From Gemmatimonadota bacterium (lineage in GTDB: Bacteria; JAAXHH01), in the NCBI GenBank assembly GCA_009838645.1, contig VXRC01000038.1, positions 1 to 64,000 on the forward strand: a stretch of 64,000 bases of DNA, in the 5' to 3' direction. The notes under the pieces were generated by a model. It did not search any database, had not been told where the DNA came from, and worked only from the letters and a program-made list of their open reading frames with translations. Of this stretch, positions 8,705 through 17,419 are shown piece by piece. How positions within the stretch are numbered: the first letter of the stretch is position 1; each line of letters starts with the position of its first letter. The translations under genes and the position numbers were made by a program.

Positions 8705-8880
8705 GTAAAAACTGCATTTTGGGATTTTACGGACAGCGGGGCTGATTTCTGGTTGCGGGGTAGGTGAAACAGCGCTTACTTGATAGGAGTTTGCCGGCAT
8801 CTCCAGGTGCGACAGTTCTGGAATGGCTGGCATTCGGAACAGCCGGCAATATCCGTTTCACGCGCGATCGCCCCCAGGCC

Positions 8881-9222
8881 ATGAATCTCGGCAGCATCAT
8901 TCTGTTCGTCAAGGACATGAAAACGGTGTCCGCGTTCTACAGGGACGTCGTAGGGCTGCAGCCGGCGGAAGAGCAACCTTTCGCGGAGCAACGCTTTCTC
9001 AGATTCGATACCGGTTCCTGCCAACTGTGTCTCCACAGCGCCGCGAGTCCCAACGGGGGCCGGCAGAAGATCGGCTTTCACGTAGACAGTGTGCGCGCTG
9101 TTCACGAAGCGTTGAAATCCCGGGGACTGCGCCTGCGCCGACTGCAAAACGAAGACGGGAAAGCGTGTTTCGACATCTCCGACCCAGAAGGCAACCGCAT
9201 TCAGTTCTGGGGAGACTACTAG
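8881..9222 (+). CDS. VOC (glyoxalase fold) family protein
   Basis: A one-domain glyoxalase-fold protein of 113 residues. It begins MNLGSIILFVKDMKTVSAFY, has IGFHVDSVRAVHEALKSRG in the middle, and ends FDISDPEGNRIQFWG, all typical of the superfamily. The ATG at 8881 lacks a strong ribosome site, and the frame is open upstream to 8764, but the domain starts here. It precedes the enolase-superfamily gene by 44 bases, so the two may be co-transcribed. Substrate unknown. Confidence 0.82.
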   Translation: MNLGSIILFVKDMKTVSAFYRDVVGLQPAEEQPFAEQRFLRFDTGSCQLCLHSAASPNGGRQKIGFHVDSVRAVHEALKSRGLRLRRLQNEDGKACFDISDPEGNRIQFWGDY

Positions 9223-9266
9223 GCGCAGAACCGGTCCCCACCATGGATTGAAGAAAGGTATCCGCA

Positions 9267-10394
9267 GTGAAAATCGAAGACATCGCCTCGTACTTCATCG
9301 GCGGCGGATACGTCATCCGCGTCCGGACCGACAGCGGGCTCACCGGGGTCGGACAGACGGCCTGCTGGGGATATCCCGATGCCGTGCACCAGATCGTGGA
9401 GCGGTTCAAAGACTACCTGGTGGGTCAGAATCCGTTCCGCATCGAGCATCACTGGCAGTATCTCTACCGCATGTCGCCCTTCCGGGGAAGCGCCCTGTCC
9501 GGGGCGGTCAGCGCCGTCGACATCGCCCTGTGGGACATCAAGGGCAAGCACTTCGGGGTTCCGGTCTGGGAACTGCTCGGTGGGAACTGCCGGGACCGGG
9601 TCAGGCTGCACCTGCTGGGCGGCGGCGGCACCCCGGAAGCCATGCTCGAATCCGCCCGGAACGCGGCGTCGGAGGGCTTCACGGCGCTCAAGTTCGATCC
9701 CCTGCCGGGCGGCTACCAGGACATGGCCCTCGACCGGATGATCCGCACCGCACGGGATCTCGTCGCGGCCGCGCGCGAAGGCGGCGGTCCCGACATGGAT
9801 CTCATCGTGGAGGTCCACCGCAAGCTGACGCCGCTGACCGCCATGCCCCTGGCCAACGCGCTGACCGAATTCAACCTCTATTTCATCGAGGACCCCATCC
9901 AGATCGACAGCATCATGGCCCAGGGCGAAATCGCCCGGCGGATCGGGATCCCCGTCGGGAACGGAGAACGCCTGAACACCATCTGGGAGTTCCAGGAACT
10001 CCTCGCCCACGGGGGACCGCAATACGTGCGGCCGGACGTGGCCCTCGCCGGCGGCCTGACCCACTGCAAGAAGATCGCGGCCATCGCCGAGGCCCACCAC
10101 TGCGCCGTCGTGACGCACAATTTCCTGACGCCCCTCATCACCGCCGCTTCCGTACACCTGGATACCAGCATCCCCAACTTCGTGACCCAGGAGTACAGCA
10201 AGGGCGATGAATCGGAAGCCAGCAAATTGTACCGGACCAACATACGCCGGGAAGGCGGCTACATCCCGATTCCCAGGGACCCGGGCCTGGGTGTGGAACT
10301 GGACGACGAGCGGCTGGAGGAAGCGGTTTTCACCCCGATGAATACCGCGAACACGTTGCTCAGGTCGGACGGCTCGGTAGCCAATTCGGTCTAG
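9267..10394 (+). CDS. Enolase-superfamily sugar-acid dehydratase (mandelate racemase/muconate lactonizing family)
   Basis: A 375-residue protein with the two-domain enolase-superfamily fold. The metal ligands are readable as VEVH, IEDPI and GERL (the usual D/E-E-E set), and a late VVTHNFLTP motif provides the histidine expected of the galactonate/mannonate-dehydratase branch. The general-base lysine region reads LKFDP. Members abstract the proton next to a carboxylate, usually dehydrating sugar acids. The start is GTG at 9267, with GAAAGG upstream. Surrounding oxidoreductase and isomerase genes fit a role in sugar-acid breakdown, but the substrate is not known. Confidence 0.87.
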   Translation: MKIEDIASYFIGGGYVIRVRTDSGLTGVGQTACWGYPDAVHQIVERFKDYLVGQNPFRIEHHWQYLYRMSPFRGSALSGAVSAVDIALWDIKGKHFGVPVWELLGGNCRDRVRLHLLGGGGTPEAMLESARNAASEGFTALKFDPLPGGYQDMALDRMIRTARDLVAAAREGGGPDMDLIVEVHRKLTPLTAMPLANALTEFNLYFIEDPIQIDSIMAQGEIARRIGIPVGNGERLNTIWEFQELLAHGGPQYVRPDVALAGGLTHCKKIAAIAEAHHCAVVTHNFLTPLITAASVHLDTSIPNFVTQEYSKGDESEASKLYRTNIRREGGYIPIPRDPGLGVELDDERLEEAVFTPMNTANTLLRSDGSVANSV

Positions 10395-10403
10395 GATTTT
10401 GCC

Positions 10404-11192
10404 ATGCGTCGATTCAGTTTGCTGCATCCGCTCTGGATGGCCTTCTACGACGGGGCGATTTACGAGGATGCGGCCCGGCACTGGCGAAATCGAACCTTCC
10501 TGTACCTCCTGTTGCTGCTGGCGCTGACCTGGATTCCCTTCACTCTCCAGATGCAGAACCAGGTGGATGACTGGGTCAGCCGGGAAGCCCCTTTTTATAT
10601 CGACCAGGTCCCTGATCTCAGCCTGTCCGGCGGCGAACTGTCCTCGTCCTCATCCCGGCCGACGCTCCTGCGTGACCGGGACGGGATGGTGCTGGCCGTC
10701 ATCGACCCCACCGGACAGTACACCAGCCTGGACGACACCGAGGCGCCGGTGCTGGTTACGCGCACCCAAGTATTTATCCGGGGAGAGGGCGACCAGGTCG
10801 ACGTAACGTCCCTGCCGGACGGACCACCGGAGACGCTGACCCGGGAGGACCTGTACGTGATCGCCGACTGGACCCGGTCCCTGGTCAATACGCTGCTCTT
10901 TCCCACACTGCTCGTGCTGTCCTACGCGTACCGGGCCGTGCAGACGCTGCTGTACGCCTACGTGGCATCCTTTTTCACGGCGTCCACCGGAGGAGCGCTG
11001 CCTTACCGTACGCTCCTGAACCTGGCCATCATCGCCATCACACCGGCGGTCGTGCTGGACACCGTGCACATGCTCATGGAATCTCCGCTGCCGGACTGGT
11101 TCTGGTGGCCGGCATGCGTACTGCTTTCGCTGGGCTATCTGCGGTTCGGCATCCGGGTCACGCTGGACGCCGAACGGCAGGCGGCAGCCTGA
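10404..11192 (+). CDS. DUF1189-like integral membrane protein
   Basis: A 262-residue inner-membrane protein. One hydrophobic segment near residues 31-48 (LYLLLLLALTWIPF) is followed by a long extracytoplasmic-type loop (about 55-150), then three or four more membrane spans. The N-terminal FYDGAIYEDAARHW and the overall layout resemble DUF1189 proteins, whose function is unknown. The serine run GGELSSSSSR lies in the loop. The ATG lies nine bases after the previous stop, so it is probably in the same transcript as the dehydratase. Confidence 0.65.
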   Translation: MRRFSLLHPLWMAFYDGAIYEDAARHWRNRTFLYLLLLLALTWIPFTLQMQNQVDDWVSREAPFYIDQVPDLSLSGGELSSSSSRPTLLRDRDGMVLAVIDPTGQYTSLDDTEAPVLVTRTQVFIRGEGDQVDVTSLPDGPPETLTREDLYVIADWTRSLVNTLLFPTLLVLSYAYRAVQTLLYAYVASFFTASTGGALPYRTLLNLAIIAITPAVVLDTVHMLMESPLPDWFWWPACVLLSLGYLRFGIRVTLDAERQAAA

Positions 11193-11231
11193 AGCCTGAT
11201 ATTCTTCCACCCGCCTTAAGAAGGGACCGCC

Positions 11232-12896
11232 GTGAAACGAATACTGCTCTTGATCAACGCGCACAGCCCGCCGTTCAGCCAGTTCGCCGCCATGTTCGAG
11301 CGGCTCGTGAACGGTGCTTCGCAGTTCACCCTGGACGTCACCGACGACCGGAACGCGCTCTGCGACCCGTCGGATTACGATGCCGTGGCGCTCTACATCG
11401 CGTCCGGAGAACTGACCCGGGACCAGGAAAAGGGGATCACCGGATACGTACGGAACGGCGGCGGATTGCTGGCCGTGCACACCGCGAACGCGGGACTGGC
11501 GCAGTACGCCGACTACATCGAGATGATCGGCACCGAGTTCATCGGCCACGATCCACTGGGCGACTTCGACGTGGAAGTCGATCCGGCCTTCGACGACATC
11601 CTGCCGCGCATGAGCCGGAGTTTCCGCGTCCAGGACGAATGCTACAACATGGACATCAAGACCGAAGCACCGCTCAGGTGGTTCCAGCACGGCATTTGGA
11701 AACTCGAACGCCAGCCGTTGGGCTACCTGCGGGATTACGGAAAAGGACGGGTGTTCTACACCGCCCTCGGCCACGACAACCGCACCTTCGTCCATGCCGA
11801 CTTCCAGGACCAGTTGATCAAGGGGCTTCGTTACGTGTGCGGGATGACCGACGGATCGCCCGTCCGGATCGGGCTGGTGGGCTACGGACCGCTGTTCGGC
11901 ATGGGGAGGCACCACAGCGAGCAGATCGCCGCGACGCAGGGGTTCGAACTGGGGGCGGTCTGCGACCGGGACCCCACCCGGCTGGAAGCGGCGCGGGAGG
12001 AGCAGGGCGAGGACGTGCCCATGTTCGTGGATGCCGGGGAGATGGCGGGAAGCGGGCTCATCGACCTGGCCATCGTCATCGTGCCCCACGCCTACCACGC
12101 GCCGGTCGCGAAACCGCTGCTTGAAGCGGGCCTGCACGTGATCACGGAGAAACCCTTCACGGTCAAGGTTTCCGAGGCGGACGAGCTGATCGGCCTGGCC
12201 CGGGACCGGGGCGTCATGATCTCGGTGTACCATAACCGGCACTGGGATCCGGACATCCTTTCGATGAGGGAGATCGTCGACCGGGGCGATATCGGCGAGG
12301 TATACTCGATCGAAAGCGCCCTGGTGGGGTACGGCCTGCCGGGCCAGGCGTGGCGGTCCCACAAGCCGGTTTCCGGCGGGGCGATGTACGATTGGGGCGC
12401 TCATAATTTCGAGAAGATCCTGCAGTTGGTGCCGCGGTACGACGGACAGGGCAACCGGATCAACAAGCGGGCGAAGCTCTACGGGAACTACATGAAGCGG
12501 GTCTGGCACAGCAGCACCAACGAGGACTACTGCCGGGCCTACGCCCGTTTCGACGCGGGCGTCGAGGCGCAGTTCATGACCTCATCCATCCATGCGTCCC
12601 GCAGGCCCATGTGGACCGTCCAGGGAACCGCCGGATCGATCGTCATGGAAGGCGGGGACGGCGCGGGCACGGTGACCATGGCCTCGGCCGACGGCCGCCA
12701 CCGCGTCGTCGAGGTGAAACCCTATGACCGTGGACATAACTGGCAAGGTTATTACAAGAACGTGGCCGATCACCTGCTCGCCGGCCTGCCTTTGGAGATC
12801 ACGGGGGAATGGGCGAAGGGTCCGATACAACTCATTGAGGGGTGTGAAACGGCCTCGAGAGAGAACCGGCTGGTGGAAGTGGAATTCGATTTCTGA
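11232..12896 (+). CDS. ThuA-like domain fused to a Gfo/Idh/MocA oxidoreductase
   Basis: A 554-residue fusion. Residues 1 to about 215 form a ThuA/trehalose-utilisation (class I amidotransferase-like) domain, with GGGLLAVHTAN and EFIGHDPLGDF and a closing LGHDNRTF. The rest is a Gfo/Idh/MocA NAD(P)-dependent oxidoreductase, with a Rossmann start RIGLVGYGP and the catalytic EKPFTV motif. The two families are often neighbours in sugar-catabolic clusters; here they are one chain. The start is GTG at 11232, with AAGAAGGGA upstream. Substrate unknown, probably a sugar or cyclitol. Confidence 0.88.
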   Translation: MKRILLLINAHSPPFSQFAAMFERLVNGASQFTLDVTDDRNALCDPSDYDAVALYIASGELTRDQEKGITGYVRNGGGLLAVHTANAGLAQYADYIEMIGTEFIGHDPLGDFDVEVDPAFDDILPRMSRSFRVQDECYNMDIKTEAPLRWFQHGIWKLERQPLGYLRDYGKGRVFYTALGHDNRTFVHADFQDQLIKGLRYVCGMTDGSPVRIGLVGYGPLFGMGRHHSEQIAATQGFELGAVCDRDPTRLEAAREEQGEDVPMFVDAGEMAGSGLIDLAIVIVPHAYHAPVAKPLLEAGLHVITEKPFTVKVSEADELIGLARDRGVMISVYHNRHWDPDILSMREIVDRGDIGEVYSIESALVGYGLPGQAWRSHKPVSGGAMYDWGAHNFEKILQLVPRYDGQGNRINKRAKLYGNYMKRVWHSSTNEDYCRAYARFDAGVEAQFMTSSIHASRRPMWTVQGTAGSIVMEGGDGAGTVTMASADGRHRVVEVKPYDRGHNWQGYYKNVADHLLAGLPLEITGEWAKGPIQLIEGCETASRENRLVEVEFDF

Positions 12897-12909
12897 TTGG
12901 CAGCGGACC

Positions 12910-12988
12910 CGAAAGAGACGTCGGATTTCGGAAGAGAGACGTCGGACCCGGAAGAGAGAAACCGGATGCTGGAAGAGAGAAGCCGGAT
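12910..12988. repeat. Imperfect ~20-bp tandem repeats before a small gene
   Basis: About four degenerate copies of a purine-rich unit, roughly GGAAGAGAGACGTCGGACC, fill the gap between the fusion gene and the 79-residue membrane protein. The last copy supplies the purine-rich stretch just ahead of the ATG at 12989. Confidence 0.6.
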
Positions 12989-13228
12989 ATGACGAAGAAA
13001 GAAAAACTCGAAGCGGGCTTCACCATCCTCGCCATCCTCGCGCTCTGGCCGGTTATCCTGGGCTGGGAGAATCCGGCCTACCAGGTCGTCCTGGGCGTGA
13101 TCCTGGTGGTATTCATCGCGCTCGTCGCGCAGAAGTTCCGCCGCATTCGAGCCATCTACAATGCCACCAGGGTGGAAGCGAAGAAGCGCAAGCCGCCTTC
13201 CGGGAACCGGGACGAACCCTTCGGCTGA
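12989..13228 (+). CDS. Small two-span membrane protein, unknown function
   Basis: A 79-residue protein with two predicted membrane helices (about residues 10-26 and 32-48) and a strongly basic C-terminus (KFRRIR, EAKKRKPP). It has no recognisable family motif. The only ribosome-site candidates are the GGAAGAGAG units of the preceding repeat. The hydrophobic pattern and the separation of charged and hydrophobic residues make it more likely real than chance. Confidence 0.55.
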   Translation: MTKKEKLEAGFTILAILALWPVILGWENPAYQVVLGVILVVFIALVAQKFRRIRAIYNATRVEAKKRKPPSGNRDEPFG

Positions 13229-13397
13229 CGGGTCGGCGCCGTAGCGAGCGAGCCGTCCATAACGGGCGGGTCGGCGCCGTAGCGGGCGAGCCATCTGGTC
13301 AGGGCGGGTTCCCGACGCAGGGCAGGCCGGCGGGTCGGCGCCCATCACAGGCAAGGTGTCTATTACGGGCGGGCTCCCGACGCAGGGCAGGCCGGCG
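13229..13397. repeat. Two interleaved direct-repeat families (26 and 30 bp)
   Basis: The 26-base unit CGGGTCGGCGCCGTAGCG(A/G)GCGAGCC occurs at 13229 and 13267, with a truncated copy at 13331. A 30-base unit beginning GGGCGGGTTCCCGACGCAGG occurs at 13302 and 13368, differing at one base. They fill the space between two convergent genes. There are no regular spacers, so this is not a CRISPR. Confidence 0.75.
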
Positions 13398-13414
13398 TCA
13401 TCCTTTCGTCGAAC

Positions 13415-14395
13415 TCAGGCGTATTTCCCGGGAAGATCCGGCTTCGAGACCTCGTCCAGGCGGGTGCGGTCCTCCGGATCGAGCGGCCATCCCACGGCCC
13501 CGAAGGATTCCTCGACCTGCTCGGGAAAATCCGGGCCGATGATGGGGGCCGTCACCTCTTCGTGGTCCAGGATCCAGGCCAGCGCCACCTGGGCCGGCGT
13601 CTTCCCGTACTTTTCCCCCACGTCGATCAGCGTCTGCACGATGCCGTCCAGCTTGTCGGTCATGGCCTCGTCGAAGGGATACTTCGAGCGGCTCAGTCCC
13701 GGACGGGGGTTCTTCCCCCAGGGACTGTTCTCGGGCGGTACGGCTCCGCGTCGGAACTGGCCGGTCAGCAGGCCGATGGCGAGCGGGCTGTAGCACATGA
13801 GCCCGAGCCCGTGGTCCCTGGCCATGGGCATGAGCTCGAGCTCGGTCTCCCACCGGGCCAGCAGGCTGTAGTTGTACTGCAGGCAGACGAAGGGTTCCAG
13901 GTTGCGCCGATCGCTGGTCCAGAGGGCATCCACCACCTTGTACACCGGCCAGTTGCTGCAGCCGATGTATCGGACCTTGCCCTGGCGAACGATGTCGTCG
14001 AAGGTCGAAAGGGTTTCCTCGAGCGGCGTGACCGGGTCGAAGCTGTGGGCCAGGTAGAGGTCGATGTAGTCGGTCTGCAGCCGTTTCAGGCTTTTTTCCA
14101 CGCCCTGCATCAGGTTGAACCGTGAAAGCCCCGTGAAGTTGGGTCCCTTGCCCGCGGTACCGAAGATCTTGGTGCAAAGCACGACCTGCTCGCGCCGGCC
14201 CTTGAGCGCTTTCCCGATGATCTTCTCGGACCTCCCCTCCCCGTAGAACGCCGAGTCGATGAAGTTGCATCCCAGGTCGAGGGCCGTCTCGATCACCCGG
14301 ATGCCGGCGTGTTCGTCGATCTCGCCCCGGAAGGCCGTGCCGAGACAGATCGGCGACACCTGCAGGCCGGTCGTGCCCAGATAGCGGTATTCCAT
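13415..14395 (-). CDS. Aldo/keto reductase
   Basis: An NADPH-dependent (beta/alpha)8 oxidoreductase of 326 residues. The catalytic tetrad is visible as D47, Y51 (DSAFYGEG), K76 (LCTKIFG) and H117 (YLAHSFDP), and the C-terminal segment APIIGPDFPEQVEE is usual for the cofactor end. AGAGGA precedes the ATG at 14395. It is the last gene of the minus-strand run that begins at 17318 and probably reduces or oxidises an intermediate of that pathway. Confidence 0.92.
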   Translation of the reverse strand: MEYRYLGTTGLQVSPICLGTAFRGEIDEHAGIRVIETALDLGCNFIDSAFYGEGRSEKIIGKALKGRREQVVLCTKIFGTAGKGPNFTGLSRFNLMQGVEKSLKRLQTDYIDLYLAHSFDPVTPLEETLSTFDDIVRQGKVRYIGCSNWPVYKVVDALWTSDRRNLEPFVCLQYNYSLLARWETELELMPMARDHGLGLMCYSPLAIGLLTGQFRRGAVPPENSPWGKNPRPGLSRSKYPFDEAMTDKLDGIVQTLIDVGEKYGKTPAQVALAWILDHEEVTAPIIGPDFPEQVEESFGAVGWPLDPEDRTRLDEVSKPDLPGKYA

Positions 14396-14452
14396 GATCT
14401 TCCTCTCATAATCGGGTTCTCAAATAGCGCGCTGCGTGATGGCAAATCGTAT

Positions 14453-15295
14453 TCACGGCCGGGGCACGCCGGCTTCGGAAAAGGCTTTTTCCAGGGTCCG
14501 GTAACACAGGGCGGCCGCTTCGAAAGGGTCGTATCCCGGTTTCCTCTGCACCATGTTGCTGACCTCCGCTGTGATGGAACCCTCGTATCCGGCGGCGTGC
14601 ATGGCGCGCAGATAGGCCGGGAAGTCGAAATCGCCCTCTCCGGGCACGAGAAACTCGAAATCGGGCACGCGGCCCCGCTGGTCCTTGACGTGGGTATGAA
14701 CCGCGTGGGGCGCCATGAGCCGGACCGCTTCCTCGATGGGCATGCCCAGAACGTCGAAGTGGCTGATGTCGAAATTGAGCCCCAGGTGGGGCGAGTCCAT
14801 GGTCTCTACGAGCTGGACGGATTTCTCCGCGGTGTCCAGGGCGCATCCCACGTGGGCTTCCATCCCGATCACCACGCCGCTGTCCGCGGCGTAATCCACC
14901 AGTTCCCCGACCCGATCGAAGATGAAGTCCCGACTGGTTTCCCAGTCTTCCGGCGCGCCGCCCAGTACCGTGTCCAGGACCGGTGCGCCGCGTCCGTCGC
15001 TCCATTCCGCGGACAGATCGACAGCCCGTTTCAGCAGGCGCATGTTTTCGCGATGGGCATCGGGGTCCTCTTCGAGAAGCGAGCGGTGGGCGGCGACCGC
15101 GGGCATGGCCAGGCCGTATCCGGAACAGAGCGCCTTGATGCGCCGTCGTTCACCGGCGTCGAGCCCGTCCACGGCCGTCGTGTAGTTCGGCAGGACCGTC
15201 AATTCCACCGCGTCGAATCCCAGGTCGTGCAGGAACGAAAGGGCCTGGTCCACGGGGACTTTGGGCATGCCCCAGGTCGTATAGCCTATTTGCAT
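14453..15295 (-). CDS. Sugar phosphate isomerase/epimerase family TIM-barrel protein
   Basis: A 280-residue xylose-isomerase-like TIM barrel (AP endonuclease 2 fold). The motifs GFDAVELTV, IGMEAHVGC, LGLNFDISH and VHTHVKDQRG place metal-binding E, D/H, H and E residues at the expected strands. It likely isomerises or epimerises a keto sugar or cyclitol intermediate. The ATG at 15295 lies 10 bases after the upstream gene's stop, so it is part of the 17318-13415 operon. Confidence 0.87.
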   Translation of the reverse strand: MQIGYTTWGMPKVPVDQALSFLHDLGFDAVELTVLPNYTTAVDGLDAGERRRIKALCSGYGLAMPAVAAHRSLLEEDPDAHRENMRLLKRAVDLSAEWSDGRGAPVLDTVLGGAPEDWETSRDFIFDRVGELVDYAADSGVVIGMEAHVGCALDTAEKSVQLVETMDSPHLGLNFDISHFDVLGMPIEEAVRLMAPHAVHTHVKDQRGRVPDFEFLVPGEGDFDFPAYLRAMHAAGYEGSITAEVSNMVQRKPGYDPFEAAALCYRTLEKAFSEAGVPRP

Positions 15296-15305
15296 GTGCG
15301 TATGT

Positions 15306-16217
15306 TCATTTAAGCATGCCGCCGTCCGTCAGGAACCCCTTGAGCTGCTCCATCTCCGCGTCCGAGAGATCGGGCAGGGGATTTCTCCGCCAGCGTCCGC
15401 AGATGCCGGCCAGTTCCAGGACGGCGTGCTGCGCCGCGTCGCCGCCCGCCGGAAAGGTGTTGTACAGATAGTCGAAAAAGGGCATGTCGTAGCGTGCGAT
15501 GACGTCCGCGGCCCCATCGAGGTCTCCGCGTTCGATGGCGGTCCAGTAGGTTTGGGCCACGTCCGGCTTGAACTTGATGAAGGTCGACATATATCCGTCG
15601 CAGCCGTAGGGCAGCATGTCCATGTGGGTCTGCTTCTGGCCGCCGGCGAAGATCACCCACTTGTCGTGGGCCCTGACGCAGGCGCCCCGGGCGAAATCGG
15701 GACCGAAGTCTTCCTTGAATCCCACGACGCCCGGCACTTCGTCCAGGAGCCGTTCGACCGTTTCAAGCGCGCCCCGGACCCCCACGCTCACCAGGCCGGC
15801 GCTCAGGATGAAGGCCGGCACGGCCCGCGAAACCGCGCCGTAGTACGCCACGAGCCCGTCCACCGTCATCCCGCGGTCGGGCGGAGCGACGATCACCGCG
15901 TCCGCGCCGCGGTCCCGGGCGTATTCCGCGAAGGCGGCGGTCTGCGGCGTGGACCAGAACCCCGCGCTCGCGATGAACAGCGCCCGCTTGTTCACGACAC
16001 CGGCGGTAAAGGCCGTCAGCTCGGCGACCTCCGCCTCGGTAAGCACCGAATAGAGACTGTCACCGGGCGTGAACAGGACGGTTCCCGCCCCGGCTTCGAT
16101 GCAGAAATCCACGAACCGGCGCAATCCGTCGATATCGATGTCGTCATTTTCGAGAAAAGGGGTGTTGATCGAGGCGACGGGTCCGGCCAGGTGGTGCCGG
16201 AAGCGGTCCATGTCCAT
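15306..16217 (-). CDS. DapA-family aldolase/lyase
   Basis: A (beta/alpha)8 protein of 303 residues in the dihydrodipicolinate synthase/N-acetylneuraminate lyase family. The Schiff-base lysine is K168 in GVVGFKEDFG. It differs from true DapA: the usual tyrosine of the YN motif is missing (the strand reads PAFILSAG), and the GTTGE loop is replaced by FTPGDS. A sugar-acid aldolase or dehydratase role is therefore more likely than lysine synthesis. Its ATG directly abuts the stop codon of the upstream oxidoreductase. Confidence 0.88.
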   Translation of the reverse strand: MDMDRFRHHLAGPVASINTPFLENDDIDIDGLRRFVDFCIEAGAGTVLFTPGDSLYSVLTEAEVAELTAFTAGVVNKRALFIASAGFWSTPQTAAFAEYARDRGADAVIVAPPDRGMTVDGLVAYYGAVSRAVPAFILSAGLVSVGVRGALETVERLLDEVPGVVGFKEDFGPDFARGACVRAHDKWVIFAGGQKQTHMDMLPYGCDGYMSTFIKFKPDVAQTYWTAIERGDLDGAADVIARYDMPFFDYLYNTFPAGGDAAQHAVLELAGICGRWRRNPLPDLSDAEMEQLKGFLTDGGMLK

Positions 16218-17318
16218 CTACGACCGCCCTTCTTCCGTCCAGGTGTCGAAGGGGTTGCCCGTTTCGGCAAAGGGGAAAACGACCCGTGCGCCCGTGATGT
16301 GGGAACGGTGGGCCGCCATGGCCATTTCGATATGGCGGCGGGCCGTGCGTGCGTGACAGAGCGCGTATTCGGGCTTTCCGCCTTCGATGAGGTCCATCAT
16401 GGAACGGGCCATGCGATGGTGGGCGTTGATCCATTTCTCCCCGCCCGGTACCCGCTCGTGGGCGAGTACTTCCCAGCGGTCGTCGTCGAAGGGCTTCGGA
16501 TTGGAATGGGGATGAAAGTAGATGTCCGGCCCGTCCTGCGTGGGGCCGGGCAGGACGAGCGTGCCGGCGGTTCCGTGGATGTCGATGCGATAGGGGTTCT
16601 CGATGCCGTCGCCCGCGAAGGACTCGAACTCCGCGTTGAAACCGTCGAACTGGTAATGGGCCCAAAGGCCGTTTCCCGCGGAGGTGCCCATGCCGAACAG
16701 CCCTTCCTTGCGGTCCGACGGGCGGGCCGGACGGCCGTCCTGGGTGATGATCGCCTGGCACCACGACGGTTCGCCGAAGAGTTGCCACAGGAAATCGAAG
16801 AAGTGGGGATAGAGATCGATAAGCCACTGGTCTCCCCCGTGTTCTCCGCCGAAACCGTACATGCGGGCCCATCGCGGCTCCCCGATCCCGCCGTCCCGGA
16901 TCATGGGAATGGCCTGGCGCTGAATTTCCGGCCGTCCCCGCCAGGGGTGGGCCATGATCAACAGGACGCCGGCGCGGTCGCAGGCCTCCACCATGGCGTC
17001 CACTTCGGCCGGGGTGCGCGCCAGGGGCTTCTCCGCGTATACGTGAGTTCCCTGCTCGGCGGCGGTCAGCACCATGGCGAGATGGTTGCTCATCTCGTGG
17101 GTGGCCAGGACGACGATGTCCAGCTTCTCCCGCTCCAGCATATCCGTGTACCGGGCGTATCCTTTCGCCGCGCCCGTGCGTTGCAACGCCTCCTGCCTGC
17201 CCGCCTCGTCCGGATCGGCCAGTGCGGCTATCTCGGCGCCCTCCACGCCCACGAAGGCCTGGTCCAGGGAATGTCCGTAGTCTCCGCAGCCGGTGTGCCC
17301 GATGATGCCGATTTTCAA
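16218..17318 (-). CDS. Gfo/Idh/MocA family oxidoreductase
   Basis: A 366-residue NAD(P)-dependent dehydrogenase. The Rossmann fold begins IGIIGHTGCGDYG, and the catalytic lysine lies in YAEKPLARTPAEVD. A C-terminal alpha/beta domain carries a GTAGTLVLPG segment typical of the family. It is the first gene of a four-gene minus-strand cassette (this gene, DapA-like, sugar isomerase-like, aldo/keto reductase), which looks like a sugar or inositol-type catabolic pathway. Confidence 0.9.
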   Translation of the reverse strand: MKIGIIGHTGCGDYGHSLDQAFVGVEGAEIAALADPDEAGRQEALQRTGAAKGYARYTDMLEREKLDIVVLATHEMSNHLAMVLTAAEQGTHVYAEKPLARTPAEVDAMVEACDRAGVLLIMAHPWRGRPEIQRQAIPMIRDGGIGEPRWARMYGFGGEHGGDQWLIDLYPHFFDFLWQLFGEPSWCQAIITQDGRPARPSDRKEGLFGMGTSAGNGLWAHYQFDGFNAEFESFAGDGIENPYRIDIHGTAGTLVLPGPTQDGPDIYFHPHSNPKPFDDDRWEVLAHERVPGGEKWINAHHRMARSMMDLIEGGKPEYALCHARTARRHIEMAMAAHRSHITGARVVFPFAETGNPFDTWTEEGRS

Positions 17319-17344
17319 CGCCGTGCTCCTGTTCCGTCAGCCCG

Positions 17345-17389
17345 GGATCGCCCGGATCGCCCGGATCGCCCGGATCGCCCGAATCGCCC
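17345..17389. repeat. 9-bp tandem repeat
   Basis: Four exact copies of GGATCGCCC followed by one variant, GAATCGCCC, lie in the spacer upstream of the oxidoreductase cassette. Confidence 0.85.
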
Positions 17390-17419
17390 GGATAGTCTGG
17401 TTATAGGAAGGGTCCCCGA

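Noticed and set aside
10650-12509. Minus-strand open frame of 619 codons
   Set aside because: Lies opposite the DUF1189-like and ThuA-oxidoreductase genes, whose motifs are unambiguous.
13229-13397. Possible CRISPR-like direct repeats
   Set aside because: The repeats are two overlapping families, without uniform unique spacers, and no cas genes lie near.
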